This document shows positions 36,896 to 46,065 of a DNA stretch of 64,000 bases, one piece after another. Each line of letters starts with the position of its first letter. The stretch's first letter is position 1. The position numbers and the translations under genes are program-made. Source of the stretch: an uncultured Bacteroidales bacterium (lineage in GTDB: Bacteria; Bacteroidota; Bacteroidia; Bacteroidales; ML635J-15); NCBI GenBank assembly GCA_937899245.1, contig CALDKB010000051.1, forward strand, positions 15,220-79,219, written 5' to 3'. The notes beneath the pieces are model-generated. The model saw nothing but the letters and a program-made list of their open reading frames with translations. It was not told the DNA's origin and did not search any database.

Positions 36896-38116
36896 ATGAG
36901 ACATATTTTTCTAACATTATCAATACTAACACTTTGCGTTTCGATACTGAAAGCACAAGGAAGCGACAAGGGCAAATACGAACAGCCGAAAGCAGGTTTC
37001 ATGCAGAAAGAAATCCTAAAAGAAATTACAGGAAAGGAAGCCGAAGCAAGCAAAACAGCCGAATTCATTATGGATTTCGACGGGAAGCGCTACCCTACCG
37101 ACATTTCAAAATACAAATCTATATGGCATAACGCCCCAGTTTCACAAGGACTTACCGGAACATGCTGGGCATATTCGGCAACATCGTTCATGGAAAGCGA
37201 AGCATACAGGAAAAGCGGACACGAAGTGAAACTATCGGAAATGTACACTGTTTACTGGGAATATGTAGCACGCGCCGAAGAATACCTCCGCACGAAAGGC
37301 GAAATGGTACTTGGCGAAGGTAGCGAATCAAATGCAATTAAGCGCGTAATGAATCAGCACGGACTTATGCCATATTCTGCATATAACGGCCTACCACAAG
37401 GACAAAAATTCAACAATCACGAAAAGATGTTCGCAGAATTCAAGGCATACCTTTTCGGAACATTGATAGACAAAAGCAGAAGCAAGGAAAAGGTAATTGC
37501 CGATGTGAAGGAAATCCTTGACAAATACATCGGAACACCTCCAGAAAAGTTCGAATACGAAGGCAAGACATACACACCGGAAACATTTATGAAGGAATAC
37601 TTGCAACTGAATCCGAACGATTATTTCAGTTTTATGTCAACCTTGAAATACCCGTACAACGAAAAGCACGAACTTGAAGAACCCGACAACTGGTGGCACA
37701 GCAACGAGTATTACAACATAGCATTAACCGACTATATGTGGGTTGTTCGCAACGCTTTGGAAAACGGGTATTCGGTAAGTCTTTGTGGAGACACTTCGGA
37801 ACCCGGATACGTCAAGGAAGCCGAAGTTGGCATAATTCCGACATTTGATATTCCATCTGACTTCATAAATGAATATGCACGCGAAATGCGTCTCGAAAAC
37901 GGCTGCACCACCGATGACCACTGTATTCAGATTGTTGGTTACCAAAAAGTTGGCAAAACATATTGGTACTTGATTAAGGACTCTGGATCAGGCGGAATGG
38001 ACGGAGCGCACCGTGGCTACCGCTTCTACAGCGAGGACTACATCAAGCTGAAAATGATAAACATAATGGTAAATGTCGATGCCGCAAGGAAAATCCTTGA
38101 TGGAATAATAAAATAA
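36896..38116 (+). CDS. C1 family (bleomycin hydrolase-like) cysteine peptidase, exported
   Basis: An exported thiol peptidase, 406 residues from the ATG at 36896; signal 1-20 (ILKAQ). Oxyanion Gln84 and catalytic Cys90 in QGLTGTCWAYS; His342 in DDHCIQIVGYQ. The residue expected to be Asn in papain-like NSWG is Asp362 in IKDSGSGG. Other Bacteroidota C1B-like proteins share that change by recollection. Probably a periplasmic aminopeptidase. An upstream TTCCTTTG near 36874-36881 may be its -7 box. Confidence 0.87.
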   Translation: MRHIFLTLSILTLCVSILKAQGSDKGKYEQPKAGFMQKEILKEITGKEAEASKTAEFIMDFDGKRYPTDISKYKSIWHNAPVSQGLTGTCWAYSATSFMESEAYRKSGHEVKLSEMYTVYWEYVARAEEYLRTKGEMVLGEGSESNAIKRVMNQHGLMPYSAYNGLPQGQKFNNHEKMFAEFKAYLFGTLIDKSRSKEKVIADVKEILDKYIGTPPEKFEYEGKTYTPETFMKEYLQLNPNDYFSFMSTLKYPYNEKHELEEPDNWWHSNEYYNIALTDYMWVVRNALENGYSVSLCGDTSEPGYVKEAEVGIIPTFDIPSDFINEYAREMRLENGCTTDDHCIQIVGYQKVGKTYWYLIKDSGSGGMDGAHRGYRFYSEDYIKLKMINIMVNVDAARKILDGIIK

Positions 38117-38181
38117 CAACATGACAGAAAACAAAACTGACGATTCATCATCACAACAAGCACAAATATGCTATAAAATAT

Positions 38182-38212
38182 TTTGTCAGAGATGTATTAT
38201 TGGTTAATTTTG
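38182..38212 (+). promoter_or_regulatory. Promoter of the AT-rich lipoprotein gene
   Basis: -33 TTTG at 38182-38185, 19 bases, -7 TAATTTTG at 38205-38212; full consensus. Confidence 0.8.
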
Positions 38213-38239
38213 CAGCATCTTACTTAAAAAATAAAAGAT

Positions 38240-39301
38240 ATGAAAAAAAATTTTATTTCAAAATTTGTCACAATAATGGCTGTAATCTCATTAGCAATAT
38301 TTAACAACAGTTGTGAAAAGGAAAATATTGAAAAACAAGAGCAAATACTCATAGCAAAAGAAACAAGAATTATTTCCGATGCAGAAATTATGAATTACCT
38401 TCCTGAAGTAAAAGATGGAAGACTTGTGTTTAATGATCAAGACTCATACAAAATATATGAGCATTGGTTGTTCAATAACCAAGCAAATCGTAATAAGATT
38501 ATTGATGTTAACCATTCAATAGGATTCATTTGTATGAATGAAATTTATTATAACGGAATTCGTATTTTAGACTCAATAGAAAATTACACATGCGAATATA
38601 TAGAATCTTACCCAAATGTTTTTTATACCGAAGAATTAGATAGTGCTATTATACAAGATATACAAGCACCATATATTCTTTCTTTTGTTTTAAATGAAGA
38701 TGGAATATATCAAATTGGTAATGAAATAATAAGGGTTTCCGATGATTATGAATATATAATAAAAAACGGAGACGAAAATTTAATCACATTGATATCAAAA
38801 CAAACAAATGGGGATATTGAGAATCCGAATATAAGTGTTATAAAAACAGCCCCTCAAAATTTAAGAGATACATATACACAATATTCTTATCGTACTAATT
38901 ATTTCAACGACAACGAGCGAAGGATTGTATCTAGATTAAAAAGACGAATACACTACGAAAACAATGACACAACGGTTCTATTTTCTGCACACACAAATGC
39001 ACAAAAAAAGATAGCAGGCATTTGGATTGGTGCAAAATTATCAAAAAAATATTCCTTGGTAAAAGTATATTGCAACCAACAACCATATTACTGGTACAAT
39101 AACAATATCTACTATATTGCAGGTGGAACTTTTACGGACACACAAACAGCAAAAGGAACATTCTGTTCTATGCCATACACTCATTACATACAAATACAAC
39201 CATTCTATCCAAATAGTTATGCCTATACCACACACATGGGATCAGATAATATAGAAACTAAATTCATTTATTATAGTAATTCATTTAATGGTGAATATTA
39301 A
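38240..39301 (+). CDS. Lipoprotein of unknown function
   Basis: 353 residues with a lipoprotein signal (lipobox NNSC, about Cys25). Distinctly more AT-rich than its neighbours with heavy use of AAA, ATA and TAT, and rich in Tyr, Asn and Ile. A middle segment reads YNNNIYYIAGGTFTDTQTA. No known family. Base composition suggests recent acquisition or low expression. It has a strong promoter of its own. An unusual GC-richer, dyad-containing stretch lies downstream (39400-39571). Confidence 0.68.
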   Translation: MKKNFISKFVTIMAVISLAIFNNSCEKENIEKQEQILIAKETRIISDAEIMNYLPEVKDGRLVFNDQDSYKIYEHWLFNNQANRNKIIDVNHSIGFICMNEIYYNGIRILDSIENYTCEYIESYPNVFYTEELDSAIIQDIQAPYILSFVLNEDGIYQIGNEIIRVSDDYEYIIKNGDENLITLISKQTNGDIENPNISVIKTAPQNLRDTYTQYSYRTNYFNDNERRIVSRLKRRIHYENNDTTVLFSAHTNAQKKIAGIWIGAKLSKKYSLVKVYCNQQPYYWYNNNIYYIAGGTFTDTQTAKGTFCSMPYTHYIQIQPFYPNSYAYTTHMGSDNIETKFIYYSNSFNGEY

Positions 39302-39591
39302 CAATAATACATTTTCTGTTCTTTTAATTTTCTTTATAAAGCAAATATAAATTTAGTTATTTATGATTATTTGTAATTTACACTAAAGGAGATTCCGCGT
39401 AGCAAACTAACAAACTTCGTTCCTGAACGTGTTAGTTCTGCTATGTGAGATTATTCCCAATGTGTAACTTCGGAAGTTATGATGATACGGAATGGTGAGT
39501 TGAGAGAATCAAACTATCCAGAACTTCTCATTGAGTATATTGTTATGTGGCAATTGCGAATAATCGTTTAAAATTACATTAATTGTACAAA
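39302..39591. other. Intergenic region with a long imperfect hairpin
   Basis: Holds a stem TAGCA-AACTAACA/TGTTAGTT-c-TGCTA (39400-39412 with 39430-39443) around an inner CGTTC/GAACG. It then reads a 30-residue open frame (39479-39571, MMIRNGELRESNYPELLIEY) with no known relative. This could be an RNA element or a remnant of a lost gene. No promoter found for the barrel gene at 39592. Confidence 0.5.
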
Positions 39592-40227
39592 ATGAAACAC
39601 ATAATTATTATAGTATTTCTTTTCATTCCAATAATGTCTTTTTCGCAGAAAGATACAGTAAAATCATCTCTTAAACAAAATATAGAATACTATCATAACA
39701 TTTCCGTACAGGTAAACCCTGCTGGAGATTACCTTGAAAGCATAATAAAGAAACAGTCGTTAAAAAGCAACTACGTGAATTGGCATGGTGCAATCAGATA
39801 TACTTATACCATACATCCAAACATTCTCATTGGAGGAGAAGCATCTTACTCATCATTCGAATATTTTGGTAATAGCAGCAATAAAAAACAGGAAGATAGG
39901 GTTTACGGTTATTATGCGCACGATTTCGGAGCATTGGCACGATTTATCTACAACAAACCCCAGTGGTGCCGTCCTTTCGCAGACATTATACTAGGATACA
40001 GAAGGGCATACTATTTCCACGATGACTATTATTGTCCCGACATTGACAAACCAAAGCTACTTGATGTAAACAATGAGTTTCAATGGTATGCAGCCTTAGG
40101 CGTATCGTTCCGATTCTGGCAGAATCATTTCAACATTGACCTTATGTGCAAGGCATCAACATATACTTTTGTTGATTTTAGAAGGATTACATTTGGATGG
40201 AAAATAGGATATAATTTCAATCAATAA
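39592..40227 (+). CDS. Small outer-membrane beta-barrel protein
   Basis: 211 residues from the ATG at 39592 (a TTG at 39583 in frame is not needed). Signal about 1-19 (IMSFSQK). Alternating aromatic strands (GAIRYTYTIHPNILIGGEAS, RFIYNKPQWCRPFADIILG) indicate an 8-strand barrel of the OmpA/OprF-like type. No specific family. It precedes queE by 32 bases and may share its transcript, though their functions are unrelated. Confidence 0.72.
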   Translation: MKHIIIIVFLFIPIMSFSQKDTVKSSLKQNIEYYHNISVQVNPAGDYLESIIKKQSLKSNYVNWHGAIRYTYTIHPNILIGGEASYSSFEYFGNSSNKKQEDRVYGYYAHDFGALARFIYNKPQWCRPFADIILGYRRAYYFHDDYYCPDIDKPKLLDVNNEFQWYAALGVSFRFWQNHFNIDLMCKASTYTFVDFRRITFGWKIGYNFNQ

Positions 40228-40259
40228 TAATTATCTAAACGACCTCAGAAAGCGAACCT

Positions 40260-40889
40260 ATGACAGACAAATTTTCAAACTTACTCAAACAAGATAAAAT
40301 TCCCGTACTCGAGGAATTCTACACCATACAGGGCGAAGGCTTCAACAGTGGAAAAGCCGCCTACTTTGTCCGCTTGGGCGGATGCGACCTTGCCTGCCGC
40401 TGGTGCGACTCCAAGGAATCGTGGGTTCCGCGCCTCGACCAGTTTGTAAAAATTAACGACATAATCGAACGAGTAAAACAAACTACAGCCGACACAATAG
40501 TAGTAACCGGCGGAGAACCATTGATATACAATTTCAACCGCTTTACAGAGCTTGCTCGCAATGCTGGGCTGACGCTGATGATAGAAACTAGCGGAGCACA
40601 TTCGTTCAGCGGAGTGTGGGATTGGATATGCGTATCACCCAAAAAACAGATGCCACCACTACCGGAATTCTACCAGTTTGCAAACGAACTAAAAGTTGTC
40701 ATCTTTGATGAAAGCGACTTGCTCTGGGCAGAAGAATGTGCAAAAAAAGTAAGTGGACGTTGCGAATTGTACCTGCAGCCGGAATGGAGCCAATTCAAAA
40801 GGACAGGCGACCTTGTTGTAAATTATGTAAAGCAAAATCCGAAATGGAAAGTTTCGGTTCAGACGCACAAATTTTTACAAATTCCATAA
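40260..40889 (+). CDS. queE: 7-carboxy-7-deazaguanine synthase QueE
   Basis: Radical-SAM enzyme converting 6-carboxytetrahydropterin to 7-carboxy-7-deazaguanine, on the route to queuosine in tRNA. 209 residues, standard. Fe-S motif CxxxCxxC: Cys42, Cys46, Cys49 in GGCDLACRWCD, after the family's EFYTIQGEG. VVTGGEPL is the SAM-related GGE motif. Other queuosine genes are not in this window. Confidence 0.94.
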   Translation: MTDKFSNLLKQDKIPVLEEFYTIQGEGFNSGKAAYFVRLGGCDLACRWCDSKESWVPRLDQFVKINDIIERVKQTTADTIVVTGGEPLIYNFNRFTELARNAGLTLMIETSGAHSFSGVWDWICVSPKKQMPPLPEFYQFANELKVVIFDESDLLWAEECAKKVSGRCELYLQPEWSQFKRTGDLVVNYVKQNPKWKVSVQTHKFLQIP

Positions 40890-40890
40890 T

Positions 40891-40916
40891 AAAAAAGACG
40901 CTTTTGCGTCTTTTTT
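40891..40916. terminator. Bidirectional terminator between queE and the HD gene
   Basis: AAAAAAGACGC (40891-40901), TTTT loop, GCGTCTTTTTT (40906-40916), symmetric. Confidence 0.93.
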
Positions 40917-40937
40917 ATTCCATATTCATTAAATATA

Positions 40938-41555
40938 TCATTCGAAATCTTCCTCAATAATACCAGCCGAAGCGCCATCGGCAATCTGGATTAGGGTAAC
41001 GAGCGGAGATTTTTTCTTTGCGACATTCAACGACGACTTCATTTCGGCACTTTGGAAAGCGAGTTCCCATGCCGTCATATGCCAACGAATAGCGTACATT
41101 TCATCATCGGTAAGGTCGAGCCCCATACGCAGTAGCATAATTACAGACTTTTCGCCATGTCCCATCGGAAAATCAGAGTAATCGACCTCGTAGCCATCAT
41201 ACTCCTCCCAATATCCCGCATCGCTCTTACGCTTCTTCTTCGCTGGCTTATAAACTTCCGACTTGCACACATCATGCAGCAAAGCTGAAATGATGATACT
41301 ATCATCAGGCAATAATTCCGCCAAGTTTGGCTTTTCCTCAAGAATCTTATCCTTAAATTTCCGAGCCATATTATACACATTCAAGGAATGCTCGACAAGA
41401 CCGCCCTTAACATTCAAATGGTTAACAGAAGATGCTGGCGCTTCGAAAAAACCCATATCATCAAGACAATCAACAACATTATCAATCCCTTCGCGTTCGG
41501 TAGACTTTAGCAAAGAGATAAATTTTTCCTTATTCAATGAAACCTTATCTATCAT
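40938..41555 (-). CDS. HD domain phosphohydrolase
   Basis: Cytosolic metal-dependent phosphohydrolase of 205 residues. HD pair in ISALLHDVCKSEVY, preceded by the helical LNVKGGLVEHSLNVYNMARK with a first His. Similar proteins are annotated only as HD superfamily, and the substrate is unknown. -7 TATATTTG at 41575-41582 is present with the ATG about 20 bases downstream. Confidence 0.85.
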   Translation of the reverse strand: MIDKVSLNKEKFISLLKSTEREGIDNVVDCLDDMGFFEAPASSVNHLNVKGGLVEHSLNVYNMARKFKDKILEEKPNLAELLPDDSIIISALLHDVCKSEVYKPAKKKRKSDAGYWEEYDGYEVDYSDFPMGHGEKSVIMLLRMGLDLTDDEMYAIRWHMTAWELAFQSAEMKSSLNVAKKKSPLVTLIQIADGASAGIIEEDFE

Positions 41556-41781
41556 AGCATAATTTTATTTTTTGCAAATATACTAAACATATGATGTTTT
41601 TTTTGTACGTCGACGGAATAAATGTTTAACAACACCATTTTTACATTCGCATCTATATCAACATATTAGCGCAACTTATCCGAAGCAAAAAAAACAGCAA
41701 AAAGCATCATGGATATTGTTATAAAATAGTAAATTTGCGACTTATAAATTTTAAGTACAATATTTTTAAACACAAAACTAT

Positions 41782-44700
41782 ATGGCAGAAAAGAAATTTA
41801 TGACATGTGATGGTAACTGCGCAGCAGCTCACGTTGCCTACATGTTCAGCGAAGTTGCAGCCATCTACCCTATTACCCCGTCATCACCAATGGCAGAGTA
41901 TATTGACGAATGGAGTGCAAACGGCAGAAAGAACATCTTCGGCGAAGGTGTTAGAGTAGTTGAAATGCAGTCTGAAGCAGGTGCAGCAGGTGCAGTTCAC
42001 GGATCATTGCAGGCAGGTGCCTTGACAACAACCTACACAGCATCACAGGGTTTGTTGCTTATGATTCCGAACATGTACAAGATCGCTGGTGAATTGCTTC
42101 CAGGCGTTTTCCACGTATCAGCACGTGCATTGGCAGCTCAGGCATTGTCAATCTTCGGTGACCACGCAGACGTTATGTCGGCTCGTCAGACTGGTTTCGC
42201 ACTTTTGGCTACTGGTTCTGTTCAGGAAATCATGGACTTGGCTCCAGTTGCTCACTTGGCAGCAATCGAAGGCCGCGTTCCTTTCATGCATTTCTTCGAT
42301 GGTTTCCGTACTTCTCACGAAATCCAGAAAGTTGAAGCAACAGATCAGGACGAAGTTGCAAAACTCATCAACTGGGAAGCACTTAAGGAATACCGCGAAC
42401 GTTCATTGAACCCAGAACACCCTGTAACAAGAGGTACAGCTCAGAATCCGGATATCTACTTCCAGACTCGCGAACTTCAGAACAAGTACTACGATGCACT
42501 TCCAGAAATCGTAGCTAAGTACATGAAGGAAATGAGCAAGATTACAGGTCGTGAATATGCTCCATTCAACTACTATGGTGCAAAGGATGCAACAGACGTT
42601 ATCGTAGCTATGGGCTCAGTAACAGACGTTATCAAGACCGTTATCGACAAGGAAAACGCAGCTGGCAAGAAGCTTGGTTTAATCTGCGTTCACTTGTATC
42701 GTCCATTCTCAGTTAAGTACTTGATGGATGTTATGCCAAAGTCTGTAAAACGCATCTGCGTTCTTGACAGAACTAAGGAACCAGGAGCAAACGGTGATCC
42801 ATTATATTTGGATATTGTTGAAGCATTCAAGGACTGCGCTTGCAAGCCAATGATTATCGGCGGCCGCTACGGTTTGTCATCAAAGGACACAACACCAGCA
42901 AACGTTCTTTCTATTTTCAACAACCTCGCATCCGACAAGCCAATGAACCAATTCACAGTTGGTATCGTTGATGATGTTACTTTCAAATCACTTCCAGTTC
43001 TTCCGGAAATCTCAATACTTCCAAAGGGAACATTCGAAGCTAAGTTCTACGGACTTGGTGCTGATGGTACAGTAGGTGCAAACAAGAACTCAATCAAGAT
43101 TATCGGTGACAACACTAACAAGTACAGCCAGGCATACTTCGACTACGACTCAAAGAAGTCGGGTGGTTACACTTGCTCACACTTGCGTTTCGGTGATGAA
43201 CCTATCCTTGCTCCATACTTGGTAGGTACTCCTGATTTCGTAGCAGTTCACGTTCCATCATACCTCCGCAAGTACGACTGCTTGAGAGGCTTGAAGGAAA
43301 ACGGTACTTTCTTGTACAACTCTCCATGGTCAGTTGAAGATACAAAGAAGCACTTGCCAGACAACGTAAAGAAGTACTTGGCAGAAAAGCACATCAACAT
43401 GTACATCATCGATGCTACTAAGATTGCTATGGAAATTGGTTTGGGCAACAGAACAAACACTATCCTCCAGAGTGCATTCTTCAAGATTTCTGGCGTTATT
43501 CCTTACGACCTTGCAGTAGAACAGATGAAGAAATTCATCGTTAAGTCTTACGGCAAGAAGGGTGAAGACGTTGTTAACAAGAACTACGCAGCAGTTGACC
43601 GCGGTGGCGAAATCCAGAAAGTTGAAATTCCAGCAGAATGGGCTAATTTGAACTGCACAACAGAATTTAAGTTCGAACACAACGATAATGATCCAGAATT
43701 CATCAACAAGGTTATGCGTCCAATGGTTGCACAGTGCGGTAACGACTTGCCAGTAAGTGCATTCAAGGATATCGTTGACGGTACATTCCCAGCAGGTACA
43801 ACAGCATTCGAAAAGCGTGGTGTTGCTACAGTAGTTCCGGAATGGAATCCAGAAAAGTGTATCCAGTGTAACCAGTGTTCATTGATTTGTCCTCACGCAG
43901 CAATTCGTCCAGTTGTTATGACTGATGAAGAATTGAAGAATGCACCTGCAGGCATGAAGGCAATCGACATCAAGGCTCCGAAGGAATTGGCAGGTATGCA
44001 TTTCCGCATGCAGGTATCTGCAATGGACTGCACAGGCTGCGGTAACTGCGCAGACGTATGTCCAGCAAAGGAAAAGGCATTGGTTATGAAGCCATTCGAA
44101 GGACAGCTTGCAGAAGCAGACAACTGGGAATATTCACAGCACAAGGTAACTTACAAGGACAACTTGATTGACAAGTATGCAAATGTAAAGAACAGCCAGT
44201 TTGCACAGCCATTGTTCGAGTTCTCTGGCGCATGTGCAGGTTGTGGAGAAACTCCATATATTAAATGTATTACTCAATTGTTCGGTGAAAGAATGTTAGT
44301 TGCTAATGCAACTGGATGTTCTTCAATCTACGGTGGTTCAGCACCTGCAACTCCATACTGCAAGAACAACAGAAGCGGTAAGGGTGTAGCTTGGGCTAAC
44401 TCATTGTTCGAAGACAACGCAGAATTCGGTCTTGGTATGGCAACAGCAACACGCAAGATGCGCGACAGAGTTGAACGTATCATGAAGGAAGCTATTGCAA
44501 GCTGCGATTCTTGCTCTGCAGAACTTAAGAACTTGTTCCAGCAGTGGATCGACAACCGCGAAGACGGTATTGCAACAGAAAAGCTTGCTGAAAAGATTAT
44601 CCCGATGGTTGAAAAGTGCAGCTGCGACTACTGCAAGCAGATTGCTGCTCTTAAGGATCACCTTGTAAAGAAGTCTCAATGGATCTTCGGTGGTGACGGT

Positions 44701-45324
44701 TGGGCATACGATATCGGTTTCGGTGGCTTGGATCACGTATTGGCAAGCGGCGAAGATGTAAACGTTCTTGTACTTGATACAGAAGTTTACTCAAATACAG
44801 GTGGACAGTCTTCAAAGGCAACTCCAGCTGGTGCTGTTGCTAAATTTGCTGCTTCTGGTAAGAAGGTTCGCAAGAAAGACCTTGGTATGATTGCTAAGTC
44901 TTACGGTTATGTATACGTTGCACAGGTTGCAATGGGTGCAAGCCAGGCTCAGTACTTCAAGGCAATCAAGGAAGCTGAAGCATACCACGGACCATCATTA
45001 ATCATCTGCTACGCACCATGTATCAACCACGGTATTAAGACCGGTATGGGACGCACACAGAACGAAGAAAAGATGGCAGTTGACTGCGGTTACTGGCACT
45101 TGTGGCACTTCAACCCAGACGAGGAAGAAGCAGGACAGAACGGATTCCACCTCGACAGCAAGGAACCGGATTGGAGCAAGTTCCAGGACTTCATCATGGG
45201 CGAAGTTCGTTACAATTCATTGCTTAAGACCTTCCCAGAGGAAGCAAAGGATTTGTTCGCAAAGACTCAGAAGTTCGCACAGCTTCGTTACGAAGGCTAC
45301 AAAAAGCTTAGCGAAGAAAAGTAA
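41782..45324 (+). CDS. nifJ: Pyruvate:ferredoxin (flavodoxin) oxidoreductase
   Basis: Oxidises pyruvate with CoA to acetyl-CoA and CO2 while reducing ferredoxin or flavodoxin, the key step of anaerobic fermentation. 1180 residues, the fused single-chain form. Order: pyrimidine domain (YPITPSSPMAEYIDEWS), transketolase C/gamma domain, two [4Fe-4S] sites (CIQCNQCSLICP and CTGCGNCADVCP) near 690-760, a third Cys set CAGCGETPYIKC, and the TPP domain with GDGWAYDIGFGGLDHV and NTGGQSSKATPAGA. Codon use is strongly biased (AAG, GAA, TAC, GGT, CGT), as in a highly expressed gene. -7 TAAATTTG at 41730-41737. Confidence 0.97.
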   Translation: MAEKKFMTCDGNCAAAHVAYMFSEVAAIYPITPSSPMAEYIDEWSANGRKNIFGEGVRVVEMQSEAGAAGAVHGSLQAGALTTTYTASQGLLLMIPNMYKIAGELLPGVFHVSARALAAQALSIFGDHADVMSARQTGFALLATGSVQEIMDLAPVAHLAAIEGRVPFMHFFDGFRTSHEIQKVEATDQDEVAKLINWEALKEYRERSLNPEHPVTRGTAQNPDIYFQTRELQNKYYDALPEIVAKYMKEMSKITGREYAPFNYYGAKDATDVIVAMGSVTDVIKTVIDKENAAGKKLGLICVHLYRPFSVKYLMDVMPKSVKRICVLDRTKEPGANGDPLYLDIVEAFKDCACKPMIIGGRYGLSSKDTTPANVLSIFNNLASDKPMNQFTVGIVDDVTFKSLPVLPEISILPKGTFEAKFYGLGADGTVGANKNSIKIIGDNTNKYSQAYFDYDSKKSGGYTCSHLRFGDEPILAPYLVGTPDFVAVHVPSYLRKYDCLRGLKENGTFLYNSPWSVEDTKKHLPDNVKKYLAEKHINMYIIDATKIAMEIGLGNRTNTILQSAFFKISGVIPYDLAVEQMKKFIVKSYGKKGEDVVNKNYAAVDRGGEIQKVEIPAEWANLNCTTEFKFEHNDNDPEFINKVMRPMVAQCGNDLPVSAFKDIVDGTFPAGTTAFEKRGVATVVPEWNPEKCIQCNQCSLICPHAAIRPVVMTDEELKNAPAGMKAIDIKAPKELAGMHFRMQVSAMDCTGCGNCADVCPAKEKALVMKPFEGQLAEADNWEYSQHKVTYKDNLIDKYANVKNSQFAQPLFEFSGACAGCGETPYIKCITQLFGERMLVANATGCSSIYGGSAPATPYCKNNRSGKGVAWANSLFEDNAEFGLGMATATRKMRDRVERIMKEAIASCDSCSAELKNLFQQWIDNREDGIATEKLAEKIIPMVEKCSCDYCKQIAALKDHLVKKSQWIFGGDGWAYDIGFGGLDHVLASGEDVNVLVLDTEVYSNTGGQSSKATPAGAVAKFAASGKKVRKKDLGMIAKSYGYVYVAQVAMGASQAQYFKAIKEAEAYHGPSLIICYAPCINHGIKTGMGRTQNEEKMAVDCGYWHLWHFNPDEEEAGQNGFHLDSKEPDWSKFQDFIMGEVRYNSLLKTFPEEAKDLFAKTQKFAQLRYEGYKKLSEEK

Positions 45325-45350
45325 GAATTGATTTAATATCAATCATACGA

Positions 45351-45381
45351 TAGAGCCGATGAAAGTCGGCTCTATTTTTTT
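45351..45381 (+). terminator. Terminator of nifJ
   Basis: TAGAGCCGA (45351-45359), loop, TCGGCTCTA (45366-45374), T7. Confidence 0.92.
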
Positions 45382-45418
45382 GCTATGAATCAAACAATTA
45401 CAGCGAAATACTATTTTT

Positions 45419-45466
45419 ATTTTTGGGCAATATCGATAAAAAGAAGCATCAATCTTGCCCAAAAAT
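45419..45466 (+). promoter_or_regulatory. Inverted-repeat operator candidate upstream of YhcH gene
   Basis: ATTTTTGGGCAA (45419-45430) and its exact reverse complement TTGCCCAAAAAT (45455-45466), 12 bases each, separated by 24 bases that contain a TATCGATA palindrome. Four bases after it is the -7 box TAATTTTG (45470-45477). Confidence 0.55.
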
Positions 45467-45501
45467 GAATAATTTTGTACTCAGCAAAAAAACATAACAT
45501 T

Positions 45502-45960
45502 ATGATTTACGACCACATTTCAAACATTGAACGATACAGAACTTTATCGGAAGATATCTACGAAGGATTGAAGTTCATCAAGAATGCAAAAACTGACCTT
45601 GCTACAGGCACATACGAAATAAATACAAACTCCAAAGCTGGAGTTTCCGAATACATGACAAAAATCAAGAACGAGAACGGCTACGAAACCCACGACAAAT
45701 ACATCGACATACAGTTTTTGCTTAGTGGAAGCGAACAAATTCTCTGCGAAAGACGCGAATTATTGCAAGTAAAAGTACCATATAACGAAGAAAAAGACAT
45801 CACTTTTTACCATTATAACAAAACGAAATCGACAGATTTAATGCTTGGAAACGGCTACTTTGCCATTCTATTCCCCGACGACGGACACGCACCTCAAGTA
45901 TGTATAAATCAACCTGAAACAGTAAAGAAAATCGTCATAAAAGTGAAAATCAATGGGTAG
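45502..45960 (+). CDS. YhcH/YjgK/YiaL family cupin protein
   Basis: 152 residues from the ATG at 45502. DUF386/YhcH family, beta-sandwich metal-binding proteins associated with sialic acid or other sugar catabolism (YhcH may process N-glycolylneuraminate). Recognised from GTYEINTNSKAGVSEYMTK, THDKYIDIQFLLSGSE and FPDDGHAPQV with the conserved His. Substrate unknown: no sugar genes are adjacent. Its promoter sits behind an inverted-repeat operator candidate. Confidence 0.88.
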   Translation: MIYDHISNIERYRTLSEDIYEGLKFIKNAKTDLATGTYEINTNSKAGVSEYMTKIKNENGYETHDKYIDIQFLLSGSEQILCERRELLQVKVPYNEEKDITFYHYNKTKSTDLMLGNGYFAILFPDDGHAPQVCINQPETVKKIVIKVKING

Positions 45961-45977
45961 CAAACCGCGCCTTCTCA

Positions 45978-46032
45978 AGTAACATTTTGTTAGTAACATT
46001 TTGTTAGTAACATTTTGTTAGTAACAAAATGT
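45978..46032 (+). repeat. Triple 14-bp repeat and palindrome on the ATPase promoter
   Basis: AGTAACATTTTGTT occurs three times exactly in tandem (45978-46019). The third copy forms, with AACAAAATGT (46023-46032), a palindrome ACATTTTGTT-agt-AACAAAATGT. It covers the -33 TTTG (46014-46017); the -7 TATATTTG follows at 46037-46044. Confidence 0.75.
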
Positions 46033-46044
46033 GAGTTATATTTG
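46014..46044 (+). promoter_or_regulatory. Promoter of the AAA ATPase/CAT-like operon
   Basis: -33 TTTG at 46014-46017 in the third repeat, 19 bases, -7 TATATTTG at 46037-46044. Transcription would begin near 46051, 15 bases before the ATG. Confidence 0.78.
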
Positions 46045-46065
46045 CAGAACAAAATATACAACATT

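Noticed and set aside
45978..46019. CRISPR array
   Set aside because: The repeats are 14 bases in direct contact without spacers; they are operator-like.
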